Part shown: in pieces, positions 47,949-63,700 of the stretch
Numbering within the stretch: position 1 is the first letter of the stretch
Layout: every line of letters starts with the position of its first letter
From: Planctomycetota bacterium
GTDB taxonomy: Bacteria; Planctomycetota; UBA1135; UBA2386
NCBI GenBank assembly: GCA_020638655.1
Contig: JACKIC010000002.1
Location: 627,620 to 691,619, forward strand
Direction of reading: 5' to 3'
DNA: 64,000 nt
The notes under the pieces: generated by a model
Databases searched by the model: none
Told to the model about the DNA's origin: nothing
The model's input: only the letters and a program-made list of their open reading frames with translations
Program-made: the position numbers and the translations under genes

Positions 47949-50303
47949 ATGTCGAACCAACTGGGCCAAGCATCTCCTCATCCGGCGCACCATCCTGCGC
48001 GCCATCCTGCTCCTCATCGTCCTGCGGCGCGCCGCAGCGGTGTGCCGGCAACGGCTTGTGACCATCGTCCTACGGGGCTGCTCGCGTCCGGCGCGCTGTT
48101 GCTGCTGTCGGCGTGCGGTGCGGGCGGCGGCGATCTCGGCAACACCGGCGGCGGCGGCGGTGGTGCGGGCCCCGGCGGGACCGGCAATCCGCTCGACGTG
48201 GTGCTCGAATTCGCGGTCGAGAACCGCAGCTCGTTGCCGCGCACCGAAACGGTGCGCGCGTCGGTGCCGTTCCCCGAGGGTGGTTACGCGAGCCTCGACA
48301 ACCTCGTGGTCAGCGGCGAACAGACCGCGTGGCTGCCGCTGCAGGTCTGGCCCGACGGCACGGTCAAGCTCGCGCAGGCGCAGTTCACGACCGACCTGCT
48401 CGCGGGGCAGACCAAGAGCTACACGGTCGCGCGCGACGAGGCGGCGCTGCAGGGCGCCTTCGTGCGCAACGAATGGGTCGATCATTTCGCCGGCGGGCTC
48501 GAGATCGGCGCCGAGGTGCAGGACACGTTCTCGGTTCCCTACCGCGGTTTCGCGACGGGCGCGGGCGAGGTGCTGCAGTCGACGCCGCTGGTGCAGACGA
48601 CGCGCCATCGCACCTACCACACGGCCAGCTCGGGCGGCATCGGCCGCGACTACCTGGCGTCGACGTTCTACGTGACCGAGTTCCGCGACGCGCCGTTCGT
48701 GGTCGTCGACTGGATCCTCGGTAACGACTACCAGGGCCTCGACAACATCCCGGTCGGCAACAACGACCCGAACCTGCGCCCGCTCGGCACGGTCGATGTG
48801 CGCCGCGCGATGTTCTTGTGCAAGGGCGCCACGGCTGTCGAGCCGTACCGCCCGGTGCAGGAAGAGATCTCGACGCCGACCTCGGTCGGCGGCGGCTACG
48901 TGGGCGCGCAGGTGCTGCAGGACACGTTCCTGGCCGACGCGCAGACGCGGCGGTATCGCTTCCTGCTGCGCTTCGAACCGTCGGGCGCGGCGCAGCCGGA
49001 CCTCGATCGCTGGCGCAACACCGCGGTCGGCATGCTCGACGAGCCGCTGTACGCGCTCGCGTCGCAGCGCACCTGGGAAGAGACCGCCGCGGCGGGGTTG
49101 ATCGGCGGCCCGATGCGCGGCCCCGACGACGCGGCGACGCGCGCGGCGCACGACTTCGGCAGCTGGGAGGGCACCAACCACTTCGGCGCGTGGGGTTCTC
49201 GCGGCGACCCGCAGCAGACGCAGACGACCGGCACGCCGCGCAACCATCCGCTGAGCCCCGAGCTGGCGCACGCGATTCAGGGTGCCTACCCGAAGATGCT
49301 GATCGAGCTCGAGCAGAAGGCGTGGGCGCAGGCGATGCGTCCGTACCACCTGTTCGGCCTCTCGGTCGGCGCCGAACAGGACCTGCTGCTGTGGAGCGGC
49401 AAGCCGCACTCGGTCTCGCACGAGCAGCTCGGGCGCGGCGGGTTCGCGAACAACGACCCGTACGCGGCCTACCGCACGCTGTCGGTCGGGCAGAGCGCGG
49501 CGCACGGCTGGACGCCGTACGACACCGAGCACTGGTCCAACGACCTGCTGTTCGACTACTGGACGATCAGCGGCGACGCGTGGGCGCAGGAGGAGCTGCG
49601 CCTGCTCGGCGAAACGCTCAAGGCGGTGATGCGCATCCGCACCTACGCCACGGCCAACATGCAGGCTGCGCGCGCCGAGGGCTGGTGCATGCAGGGCTTC
49701 GCGCAGAGTTATCAGGCCACCGGTGACGCCTCGCTCAAGGAATACGCGATGCGGCGCGTCGCCGAGGTCGTCGACGTGCAGCGCAACGTGAGCCATCCGA
49801 GCAAGGCGCTCAAGTTCCAGGCGAACTACCCGAGCACCACGTTCCCGATGAACCACGAGTACTACATGCCGTGGCAACACGGCGCGGTGCTGTTCGGTTA
49901 TCTGGGCGCCTACCGGTGCTTCCAGGACCCGCTGATGCTGCAGATCGCCGAGGACGTGGTCGACTGCGTCGAGTACGCCTGGGTCGTCAATTACCAGGAC
50001 CCGGTGCTCGGTCACGTCGACCAGGGCCTGCGCTACTACGTGCCGATCAGCTACAACGGCACGCCGATCCCGGCCAACTACTGGGACAACACCGCCGGCA
50101 TCGGCGTGCGCTTCGGCAGCAACCCGGTCGGCGGCGTGCACACGTTCCTGACCACGGGGCTGCACCTGCTGGCGACGATGACCCACGACAACGGGGTGCG
50201 CGCGCGCGCCGAGATGTACGGTGGGTATCTGCTCGGCGGCGTCGACGACGACGGCCGCTGGAACAAGTGGCTCTACTGCCTGCCGCGCGCCTATCAGCCC
50301 TGA
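47949..50303 (+). CDS. Lipoprotein with PcRGLX/YetA-like N-terminal region
   Basis: A 784-aa protein. Residues 12-26 (HPAHHPARHPAPHRPA) come from a short DNA repeat and lie before the likely signal LLASGALLLLSACGAGGG, so the real start may be the GTG at 48042, 31 codons downstream. After the lipobox Cys comes a Gly-rich linker and then VRASVPFPEGGYASLDNLVV and LQVWPDGTVKLAQAQFT, the same opening pattern seen in the protein at 42567. The second half is helical with aromatic repeats (QAYPKMLIELEQKAWAQAMR-type). Probably a surface polysaccharide-processing protein. It is convergent with the acetyltransferase and overlaps its end by 10 bp. Confidence 0.65.
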   Translation: MSNQLGQASPHPAHHPARHPAPHRPAARRSGVPATACDHRPTGLLASGALLLLSACGAGGGDLGNTGGGGGGAGPGGTGNPLDVVLEFAVENRSSLPRTETVRASVPFPEGGYASLDNLVVSGEQTAWLPLQVWPDGTVKLAQAQFTTDLLAGQTKSYTVARDEAALQGAFVRNEWVDHFAGGLEIGAEVQDTFSVPYRGFATGAGEVLQSTPLVQTTRHRTYHTASSGGIGRDYLASTFYVTEFRDAPFVVVDWILGNDYQGLDNIPVGNNDPNLRPLGTVDVRRAMFLCKGATAVEPYRPVQEEISTPTSVGGGYVGAQVLQDTFLADAQTRRYRFLLRFEPSGAAQPDLDRWRNTAVGMLDEPLYALASQRTWEETAAAGLIGGPMRGPDDAATRAAHDFGSWEGTNHFGAWGSRGDPQQTQTTGTPRNHPLSPELAHAIQGAYPKMLIELEQKAWAQAMRPYHLFGLSVGAEQDLLLWSGKPHSVSHEQLGRGGFANNDPYAAYRTLSVGQSAAHGWTPYDTEHWSNDLLFDYWTISGDAWAQEELRLLGETLKAVMRIRTYATANMQAARAEGWCMQGFAQSYQATGDASLKEYAMRRVAEVVDVQRNVSHPSKALKFQANYPSTTFPMNHEYYMPWQHGAVLFGYLGAYRCFQDPLMLQIAEDVVDCVEYAWVVNYQDPVLGHVDQGLRYYVPISYNGTPIPANYWDNTAGIGVRFGSNPVGGVHTFLTTGLHLLATMTHDNGVRARAEMYGGYLLGGVDDDGRWNKWLYCLPRAYQP

Positions 50304-50914
50304 TCGGGAGCGGCGCTCCACCGCACGCTGCGGCCGCAACTGCAGGCGTACTCACCGGGCGGCACCTTGCCGCCCTCGGCCCTGGCGACCCGTTCGCCGC
50401 ACGCGCAGACCAGCCCGACGAGGCGCGCCGGATTGCCGAGCACGAGGCCGTGGGCGGGCACGTCGGCGGTGACGACGCTGCCCATGCCGACCATGCAGAA
50501 CGCGCCGAGCAGCAGGCCCGGGCCGATCGTGCAGTTGGCGCCGATGGTCGCGCCCTCGTGCACGGTGGTGCGCAGGGTGTGTTCGTCGGGCGCGCTCGAG
50601 CGCAGCTCGCGCAGGTCGGGGTCGGCCGCGCGAGGGAACACGTCGTTGGTGAACACCGTGTGCGCCGCCACCATGACGCCGCGGTGCAACGTCACGCCGG
50701 CGCACAGGTAGACCGCCGCGTTGAGCTTGCAGAGGTCGCCGACGACCACGTCGTAGGCGATGTAGGTCTTCTCGCCGACGATGCAGTTCGCGCCGATCCG
50801 CGCGCCGGCGCGGATGTGCACGTGGTCCCAGACGCGCGTCCCGGCGCCGACCGTCGCGCCGGCCTCGACGAGGGCGGTTGGGTGGACCTGGGCGCTGGCG
50901 CGAGGGTCGTTCAT
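50294..50914 (-). CDS. Hexapeptide-repeat acetyltransferase (WbpD-like)
   Basis: A 206-aa left-handed beta-helix protein: ALVEAGATVGAGTRVWDHVH, IRAGARIGANCIVGEKTYIA, and TVHEGATIGANCTIGPGLLL. A C-terminal zinc-ribbon-like tail has CACGE and YACSCGRSVRW cysteines. It resembles WbpD, which acetylates the 3-amino group in UDP-diacetamido-uronic acid synthesis. Start overlaps the dehydrogenase stop by 4 bp, indicating an operon with the two upstream genes. Confidence 0.85.
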   Translation of the reverse strand: MNDPRASAQVHPTALVEAGATVGAGTRVWDHVHIRAGARIGANCIVGEKTYIAYDVVVGDLCKLNAAVYLCAGVTLHRGVMVAAHTVFTNDVFPRAADPDLRELRSSAPDEHTLRTTVHEGATIGANCTIGPGLLLGAFCMVGMGSVVTADVPAHGLVLGNPARLVGLVCACGERVARAEGGKVPPGEYACSCGRSVRWSAAPDQG

Positions 50915-51915
50915 GGGGAAGGCACGTCGAGCCAGCGCTCGGCTTCGGCCGAACGATACGCGCAATCGATGACCGACACCGAGGCGAGCGCGTCTTCGTC
51001 GTCGATCACGGGATGGCCACCGCCTGCGACCGCGCGGGCGAAGTCCTCGAGCTGGGCCGCGAACGCCGCGATCTTGTCGTAACCCCTGCCGAACACGGTC
51101 CAGTCGGCCTCGCCGCGGCGCTTGTAGCGCGACTGCTGCCAGCCGATCTCGATCGTGCCCTCGTTGCCGTGCAGGCGCACGTAGGCGCTGGTCTCCTTGA
51201 ACAGGCTCCACGACAGGTCGACGACGCCGAGCGCGCCGCTGCGGCTCGTGAACAGCAGCCGCGCGGTGTCCTCGACGGGCACGTCCTGCACGCGCCGGCC
51301 GAACTGCGCCTGCACGCGCGCGATCGGCCCCAGCAGGTAGCGCGCGACGTCGACCGAGTGGCAACCGTTGTCGATCAGCACGCCGCCGCCGCTGTGCGCG
51401 GGGTCGGCGTTCCAGCGGCCGGTCATCGCGACGAACGCGCAGAACACGTTCTCGTAGAGCACGACGTCGCCGCACAGGCCCTGCTGCAGCAGCTCGTGCG
51501 CCTTCTGCACGTCGGCCGTGTAGCGGAACTTGCTGCCGAGCATCAGGCGGCGGTCGCGGCTGCGCGCGACCGACAGCATGCGCTGCGCGGCGGCGACGGT
51601 CGGCGCCAGCGGCTTCTCGCACAGCACGTGCAGGCCGGCCTCGAGCAGCTGTGTGGTCAGCGCCTCGTGCGTGTCGGGCGGGGTCAACACCAGCGCCGCG
51701 AGGCAGCGCGGTCCGTGCGCGAGCAGCTGTCCGACGTCGGCGAAGGCGGGCACGCCGTTCGCCTCGGCGACGGTGCGCCGCGCGCCTTCGTCGCGATCGA
51801 CCGCGGCGGCCAGGCGCAGCCCCGGCACGCGCTCGAGCGCCGACAGGTAGGCGCGCGAGATCGCGCCGCAGCCGACGAGGACCAGGGCTGCCGGTTCCGC
51901 GGGGTGCTCAGCCAC
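50911..51915 (-). CDS. Gfo/Idh/MocA oxidoreductase (WbpB-like)
   Basis: A 334-aa protein with a Rossmann start (VLVGCGAISRAYLSALERVP), the family EKP motif (VLCEKPLAPTV), and the substrate-domain motif HSGGGVLIDNGCHSVDVARY. In context between an acetyltransferase and an aminotransferase, it likely oxidises C3 of a UDP-uronic acid as WbpB does. It is coupled on both sides (4-bp overlap downstream, 8-bp overlap with the fusion upstream). Confidence 0.88.
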   Translation of the reverse strand: MAEHPAEPAALVLVGCGAISRAYLSALERVPGLRLAAAVDRDEGARRTVAEANGVPAFADVGQLLAHGPRCLAALVLTPPDTHEALTTQLLEAGLHVLCEKPLAPTVAAAQRMLSVARSRDRRLMLGSKFRYTADVQKAHELLQQGLCGDVVLYENVFCAFVAMTGRWNADPAHSGGGVLIDNGCHSVDVARYLLGPIARVQAQFGRRVQDVPVEDTARLLFTSRSGALGVVDLSWSLFKETSAYVRLHGNEGTIEIGWQQSRYKRRGEADWTVFGRGYDKIAAFAAQLEDFARAVAGGGHPVIDDEDALASVSVIDCAYRSAEAERWLDVPSP

Positions 51916-54112
51916 GGGTCAACTCCGCGTGGCGCTGCCGGATGGCCGCGGCGACGCGGTCGATGTGCTGCGGTAGGTAGCGCTCGTTGATCGGCAACAC
52001 CAGCACCCGATCGAGCGCCTCGGCCGTACCGACCAGCTCCGCTGCGGCGGGCCAGGGGTTGTCGCCCTGACCGCGCGGATTGTGCAACAGGGGCATCGAG
52101 GTCACCGCGAAGCGCCGCCAGTCGCGGAACAGCTCGCAGGCGAACGCGGGCTTCTGCACGTAGCGCGGCGCGCAGGCGATGCCCTGCTCCTGCAGGCCCT
52201 TGCCGAGCGCCACCGCGCCGCCTGCGACCACCGCGGGGTCGACGTCGATCGCGAACTTCCAGAACACGTGCGCGCCGCCCTCGGGATCGCGCGGCAGGTC
52301 GAGCCCGGGCAGGCCCTCGAGCTGCGCGCGAAGCGCGGCAGCGACCCGGCGGCGGGCGTCGATCACGGCGTCGAGCTTGCCGAGCTGCGCGACCAGCACC
52401 GCACCCTGCAGCTCGGTGAGCCGGTAGTTGAGCGCCGGGAAGTAGTGGTCGGGGCGCGGGTCGCCGTAGCCCCAGGCCTTGTTGACGAACAGGAACACGC
52501 GGCGCGCCAGCGCCTCGTCGTCGGTGGTGACCACGCCGCCCTCGCCGCAGGTGATGTGTTTGCCCTGCTGCAGCGAGAACGCGGCGATGCGGCCCCAGGT
52601 GCCGACCTTGCGGCCGCGGGTGGTGGCACCGAACGCCTGCGCGCAGTCCTCGATCACGGCGATGCCGCGGTCGTTCGCGAACTGGGTGATCGCGTCGAGC
52701 TCCGCGGGCAGTCCGAACAGGTGGGTGACGACGATCGCACGGGTGCGCTCGGTGCACTGCGCCGCGATGGTCGCTGCGGTGACGTTCTTGCTGCGCGGGT
52801 CGACGTCGGCGAACACGGGCACGCCGCCCTGGTAGAGGATCGGCGTGAGCGCGCCCATGTCGGTGATCGGCGTGGTCACGACCTCGTCGCCGGGCTGCAG
52901 GTCGATTGCCGCGAGCGCGGCGTGCACGGCGGCCGAGCCGTTGGCGCAGGCGATCGCGTGCTTGCTGCCCTGCCAGGCAGCGAAGCGGCGCTCGAACTCG
53001 GCGACGAACGTGCCGCGCGTCGAGTTCAGCGTGCCGCTGCGGATCGCGAGGGCCGCGAGCGCGACCTCGTCCTCGCCGAGCGTGCGGCCGGTGTGGTCGC
53101 CGTCGCTGGGCAGCGCGGTCGACTTCGCAGGCGCGGCCTTCGAGCCCGTGGCCGTGGGCGCGGCGCACGCAGACAGCGCCTGCGGCAATGCCAACATCGC
53201 ATCGGCGTACGGCGAATGCGCCGGCGCGCGGCGCAGCGCCGCAGCGAGCGCGACGGCGAGATCGGCATCGGGTCCGACCAACGTGCTGGCGCCGGCGAGC
53301 ACCGTCTCCGGCCGCGCCGTCGCCGCACGCAGCAGGATGCACGGCACACCGGCGACCGCGGCGAGCTCCTGGTGACCGGCGCTGTCGGTGATCAGCACGC
53401 GCGCGTCGAGCGCGGCGTGCAGCTGTTCGAGCGGCGTGAACGCGGCGAGCTGCAGCGGGCCGGGCAACGCCAGGTGGTGGGCCTTCAGCGCGGGGCCGAG
53501 TACGGTGGCCGAAGCGCGCGCGCCGAGGCCGGCGCCGGCGCTGGCGTCGACGACGCGCTGCAGCAGGCGCGCCAGCGCGGCCGCATCGGCGACCGAAGCG
53601 CGATGTTCGAGCGCGAGCCACACCGTCGGGGCGGCGGGCGCCGGCCGTTCGGCGAGGCGGGCCAGCGCCGCGGGCAGCAGGCTGCCGACCACGTGGATGC
53701 GCGCGGCGTCACAGCCTTCGCGGCGCAGTTCCTGCAGCTGCACGTCGCTGCTGCAGAGCCAGGAGTTTGCGAGGTGATCGGTGAGGCGACGTTCGTCGTC
53801 CTCGCCCGGCGCGTGCGAGCGCTGGCCGGCGTTCCAGCGCACCACGGTCGCGCCGGCGTGCCGAGCGCGCAGCGCGAACTGCTGGCTCGCCTGGCCGTGG
53901 CCGGCGAGCAGCACGACACCGCCTTGGCCGGGCGACGGCGGGGTGTCGACGGCGTGCCGAGGTAGGCCGAGCGATACCGCGGCGTCGAGCTCGGCCGGTT
54001 CGCCCAACCAGACGTGGCGCACGCGCAGCCCGCCGAGCTCGGTCCGCGCGGTCAGCGGCGCGAGCTCGAAGGCGTCGCTGCACGACGCGATGGCGACGAG
54101 GAGTTCGCTCAA
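51908..54112 (-). CDS. Fusion of a degenerate UDP-GlcNAc 2-epimerase domain and a DegT/DnrJ/EryC1 aminotransferase
   Basis: A 734-aa protein, TTG start at 54112 nine bases after the upstream gene stop. Residues about 1-340 follow the WecB plan but lose key residues: GTRPE becomes SCSDA, VEAGLRS becomes WNAGQRS, while LEHR and LITDSAGHQELAAVAGVPCI remain. Residues about 365-734 are a complete DegT aminotransferase: NSTRGTFVAEFERRFAAWQG, NGSAAVHAALAAIDLQPGDE, VIEDCAQAFGATTRGRKVGT, and the PLP Lys at about 518 in SLQQGKHITCGEGG. The aminotransferase probably makes the 3-amino group of a UDP-uronic acid (WbpE-like). The first domain may be structural or regulatory. The translation start is less certain than the domain assignment. 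Confidence 0.82.
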   Translation of the reverse strand: MSELLVAIASCSDAFELAPLTARTELGGLRVRHVWLGEPAELDAAVSLGLPRHAVDTPPSPGQGGVVLLAGHGQASQQFALRARHAGATVVRWNAGQRSHAPGEDDERRLTDHLANSWLCSSDVQLQELRREGCDAARIHVVGSLLPAALARLAERPAPAAPTVWLALEHRASVADAAALARLLQRVVDASAGAGLGARASATVLGPALKAHHLALPGPLQLAAFTPLEQLHAALDARVLITDSAGHQELAAVAGVPCILLRAATARPETVLAGASTLVGPDADLAVALAAALRRAPAHSPYADAMLALPQALSACAAPTATGSKAAPAKSTALPSDGDHTGRTLGEDEVALAALAIRSGTLNSTRGTFVAEFERRFAAWQGSKHAIACANGSAAVHAALAAIDLQPGDEVVTTPITDMGALTPILYQGGVPVFADVDPRSKNVTAATIAAQCTERTRAIVVTHLFGLPAELDAITQFANDRGIAVIEDCAQAFGATTRGRKVGTWGRIAAFSLQQGKHITCGEGGVVTTDDEALARRVFLFVNKAWGYGDPRPDHYFPALNYRLTELQGAVLVAQLGKLDAVIDARRRVAAALRAQLEGLPGLDLPRDPEGGAHVFWKFAIDVDPAVVAGGAVALGKGLQEQGIACAPRYVQKPAFACELFRDWRRFAVTSMPLLHNPRGQGDNPWPAAAELVGTAEALDRVLVLPINERYLPQHIDRVAAAIRQRHAELTRG

Positions 54113-54120
54113 GGCAGGCT

Positions 54121-54837
54121 CTAGCCCGGGCCGGGGCGCTGGTTGAAGCGCACCGCGACGATGCTCAGCAGGTCGTTGATCGACTTCTCGACGCGGTTCA
54201 CGGCGGCGATGTTGTCGAGCACGATCGCCTTCTTGCTGGTGGCGGGCTGGAAGATCAGGCGGCCGCTGCGCATCAGCAGGTACTCGGCGACGTCGTAGAT
54301 CTCCTTGTTCATCTCCAGGCCTTCGGTCGACCAGCGCTGGATGTCGCCGAGGTAGCCGTGGTGGTGCAGGATCTCGCGCGCGTTGACCTCGTAGTAGTTG
54401 AAGCGCGTGTTGATCCAGACGATCGCCAGCAGCACGCCGAGGCCCGCGCTCAGGAAGCCGTAGAAGCCCGTGTTCATCTGGATGTCGATCGAGCCGAACA
54501 CCCGGCCCAGGAAGCTGGTCAGCTCCCACTTGTTGTCGGCCCAGGCGATCAGCAGGATCACCGCGATCGCGCCGATCACCAGGGTGATCGACTTGATGCG
54601 CGAGAAGTCGAAGGAGAACACCAGCAGGTTGAGCAGCAACACCGTCATGAAGGTGTTGCCCAGGGTGGTCGGGTTGACCCAGCCGAGCCACGACAGCAGG
54701 AAGAAGATCGAGCTCAGCACGAAGGTCGGGTAGAGGAACACGACCTTCGGCCAGGGCCGGATGATCACGCTCTCGGCGGGGCCGACGTCGACGGGGGTGG
54801 TGGCCGGGGTGCTCGGGGTGGGTTCGTTGGCGCTCAT
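54121..54837 (-). CDS. Multi-pass membrane protein of unknown function
   Basis: A 238-aa protein with about four hydrophobic segments (VVFLYPTFVLSSIFFLLSWL, TFMTVLLLNLLVFSFDF, ITLVIGAIAVILLIAWAD, FYGFLSAGLGVLLAIVWI), followed by a cytosolic tail (about residues 150-238) with FNYYEVNAREILHHHGYLGD and RLIFQPATSKKAIVLDNIAA, which resembles a PH-like lipid-binding fold. I do not recognise the family. Upstream of the fusion aminotransferase by 9 bp on the same strand, so possibly the lead gene of that operon. Confidence 0.7.
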   Translation of the reverse strand: MSANEPTPSTPATTPVDVGPAESVIIRPWPKVVFLYPTFVLSSIFFLLSWLGWVNPTTLGNTFMTVLLLNLLVFSFDFSRIKSITLVIGAIAVILLIAWADNKWELTSFLGRVFGSIDIQMNTGFYGFLSAGLGVLLAIVWINTRFNYYEVNAREILHHHGYLGDIQRWSTEGLEMNKEIYDVAEYLLMRSGRLIFQPATSKKAIVLDNIAAVNRVEKSINDLLSIVAVRFNQRPGPG

Positions 54838-55024
54838 CGGCGGATCCGGAAGTGGGGGTGGGCGGCGAGGGGTGGCCGCTGCGAGTTGCCCGCCGGACGA
54901 TTGTGGTCAGGCGCGGCAGGCATTGCCAGCGTCGGGGACGGCGACGTCCCCGTGCGCAACCGTGGGCGAAGGGTGCCCGCCGCCTGTTGCGGCGCCGCGG
55001 GAAACCTCGCGGGTTCCGGTCGGC

Positions 55025-57895
<2,871 letters not shown>

Positions 57896-58129
57896 GAGGT
57901 GGGCGTGGCCCGGAAACGGGGCCACAGTGGGGCGAAGGTTATAGAGCCCGCCGCCTTCGGGTTGAAGGGGCGCGCCCCGCAGACCTGCCGGCCAGGCGGC
58001 CGCAGCAGCGGCCCCGGGACCTTCGGACCGCAAGCCGCCGGCCAGGGCGGGCGGTGGCGGCAGGTCGTAGGGGAATCCGCGAGGTCCAAATGGCGGGGAA
58101 ACCCTTGCGCGGTCCGGCGGCGCAGGTCG
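57896..58129. promoter_or_regulatory. Divergent gcvP/histidine-kinase intergenic region
   Basis: 234 bp between divergent starts. No glycine riboswitch core was found and no clear promoter box could be picked out. It must carry both promoters. Confidence 0.35.
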
Positions 58130-60766
<2,637 letters not shown>

Positions 60767-60781
60767 CGCCGCCGCCTGCGC

Positions 60782-63700
60782 TCAGCGTTGCACCACCGTC
60801 TCGGTGCCGTCGCGCCAGCGCACCTTCGCGCGCCTGGCACCTTCGGGCCAGACCAGCGTCATCGACTGCGACAGGTAGCCGGAGCCCGCCGCCAGCTCGG
60901 CGACCTGTTGGCCGCCGCCGTCGAGCTCGAAGACGACGCGGGCGCCGCAGCGCGCGGCCAGTCGCGTGCCGGCGGGCAGATCGACGGTGCGGCCGCGCCG
61001 GAAGGCGCGCATCGGCCCGTCGTTGCAGGAGAACAGGTAGTTCGCGGTGCCGCCCGCGCCGCGCGCCACCGTCAGTGCCTTGCGATCGCCGAGGAAGCAG
61101 AGGCCGTGTTCGCTCGGCGGCACCACCTCGAGGCCGTCCTTGCCGGCGCGCAGCACGAGCCCCGTGCCGCCGTCGTGGCGACCGGTCTCGGGCTCGGGCG
61201 CGTAGCTGTCGTCGGCGCAGAGCAGCAGGTCGCCGCTCACGACCATGCCGAAGATCGGTGCGAGCTGGGCGCGGCGCGGCAGTTCTTCGACGGTGAAGTG
61301 GCCCTTGCCGTCGTTGCGCAACAGGCAGCTGGCCATGGTCGTGGCGACCAGTTCGCCGCACTGCTGCAGCTTCTGGTCGGTGTAGATCTGGCTCAGCGTC
61401 GATTTCGCGAACTGCTGGTAGGTCTCGAACTTGGTCGCCAGGAACGGCATCGCCTGGCTGCTGCAGCTGCGGCCGCGGACCGGCAGCAGGCGGTCGCCCT
61501 CGTACTTGGCTTCGACGAGGTCGCGCGTGCCGTTGTCGTCGAAGTCGCCGAAGTAGAGGCGCGCGGGGTGTTCGGGGGTCGCCTTGTACTTGGTGTTGAG
61601 GCCCTGGTTGCCGGCCACGTAGTCGAGATCGCCGTCGCGGTCGACGTCCCACGCCACCAGGCTGTTCCACCAGCCGCGATGCGCCGCGAGCCCGGCCGCC
61701 TCGGTACCGTCGACGAACTTGCCGCCGTCGTTGACCAGCAGGCGCACCGGCTGCCAGTGCGCGGCCAGCAACAGGTCGAGATCGCCGTCGCCGTCGGCGT
61801 CGGTGAACAGTGCGCTGGTCACCATTCCGGCCGTCGCCAGCGCCGGCGCCACGGTCTCGGTCACGTCGTTGAAGTGGCCGCCATCGTTGCGGTAGAGGTG
61901 GCTCGACGGCGCGTCGGGGAACATGCCGGGCACGAGGCGGCCGGCGACGAACAGGTCGAGGTCGCCGTCGCCGTCGAAGTCCGCGGTCGCGGCGTGGCCC
62001 GACGACTCGAACACCTTGGGCAGCACGCCATCGTCGCGCACGAACTTGCCCTTGCCGTCGTTGCGATAGATGCGGTCGCGCAGCGCCGGGTCGCCCTGCG
62101 GGACCTCGGCGCCGCCGCTGGCGACGAACAGGTCGAGGTCGCCGTCGCCGTCGTAGTCGAGCCACAGCGCCGCGAGGTCTTCGCAGTTCGCGTCCTGCTG
62201 CCACGGGCCCGGCTGTTCGCGCCAGCCGCTGCCGTCGGCGAAGAACAAGGCGCCGGCCTGGCCGTGGGCACCACCGACGAACACGTCGTCCTGACCGTCG
62301 CCGTCGACGTCGGCGCAGGCGAGGCCCGGGCCCAGGCGCGAAACCGCGGCCGGCAGCAGCGGCTGCGCGACGTACTCGTCGAAGGCGTTCTCGCGGTGCT
62401 CGAACGTGGGGGCGCCCGCCGCCTCGAAGGTGCACGCCGCCGGCGCCGGCGGCGGCGCCTTCGTCGGCGCGCCCGCGGGCTCGGTGATCACCAGACGCTG
62501 GTCGGCGGCGATGTCGGTGAGCTCCTGAACGTGGCCGCTCGGCCAGCGCACGCGCAGCGACGCGACCTTGTCGGCCGCGCCCAGCCCGAAGTGCACCTCG
62601 GGGTTCTGCCCCGACAGGTAGCCGCGCGACAGCCAGTTCTCGCGCAAGAGGCGCCGGCCATCGGCGAGCGTGGCCTCGACGCGCGCGCCGATGCCGAAGC
62701 GGTTGCTGACCTGGCCGCGCAGCGCGACCACCAGCGCGTGCCCGTCGGTGCCGCGGTTCTCGTAGACCGCCGCGGTGTCGTTGAAGTTGCCGACGACCAC
62801 GTCGAGGTCGCCGTCGCCGTCGAGGTCGACGAGCGCCGCGCCGTGGCTGACCGCCTCGAGGTCCAGGCCCCAGTCGCCGCCGGTCTTGGCGAACTGCAGG
62901 TCGCCCGTGTTGCGCAGCGCGAGGTTCTTCTCGGGCACCTTGCGCACGTTCTGGATCAGGTCGATCGCCGCCTGCTGCCGCTGCTCGGCCCACAGCTTCT
63001 TGACGCGCAGGTCGAGGTCGGGGTCCATGTCGAAACGCGCGATGCCGTTGGTCGCGAACAGGTCCAGGCGCCCGTCGTCGTCGAGGTCGCCGAACAGCAC
63101 GCTCCAGGTCCAGTCGGTGCTCGAGGCCTTGGCCAGGATGCCGGCCTCCTGGAACGGTCCCGCGCCGGTGTTGAGCAGCAGCGCGTTGCGCATGTACTGC
63201 GGCGGCCGCGCGCCGATCAGGAAGTCGCGCTGGCGGTTCATGTCGCCCATCAGCACCTTCGCCTTCTCGTGCGTGGTCATGCTCATGTCGGCGACCAGGA
63301 AGTCGAGGCGCCCGTCGCCGTCGATGTCGCCGGCGTCGCTGCCCATGCCGTAGTAGGCCGTGTGCGGCAGTACCTCGGCGGTGACGTCGCGGAACGTGCC
63401 GTCGCCCTGGTTGTGGTAGAGCGTGTCGGGCGATTCGAGGTCGTTGGCCACGTAGAGGTCGGGGTGGCCGTCGGCGTCGTAGTCCCACCAGGTCGCCGAC
63501 AGCCCCATGCCGTACTTGTCGGCGCCGGCGCCGATGCCGCTGTCGGCGGTCACGTCGACGAAGCGCCCGTCGACCTGGCGCAGCAGCCGGTCCGGCTCGC
63601 CGGTCATGAACGCCTTGCCGCCGAACACCAGGAAGTGCTCGCGCAGCTCCGCCGGCAGGTCGGACGACCAGCGCAGCTTGCCTTCGTTCTCGAGCCGGTG

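Noticed and set aside
57896..58129. Glycine riboswitch upstream of gcvP
   Set aside because: No tandem aptamer-like core or terminator could be recognised in 234 bp.
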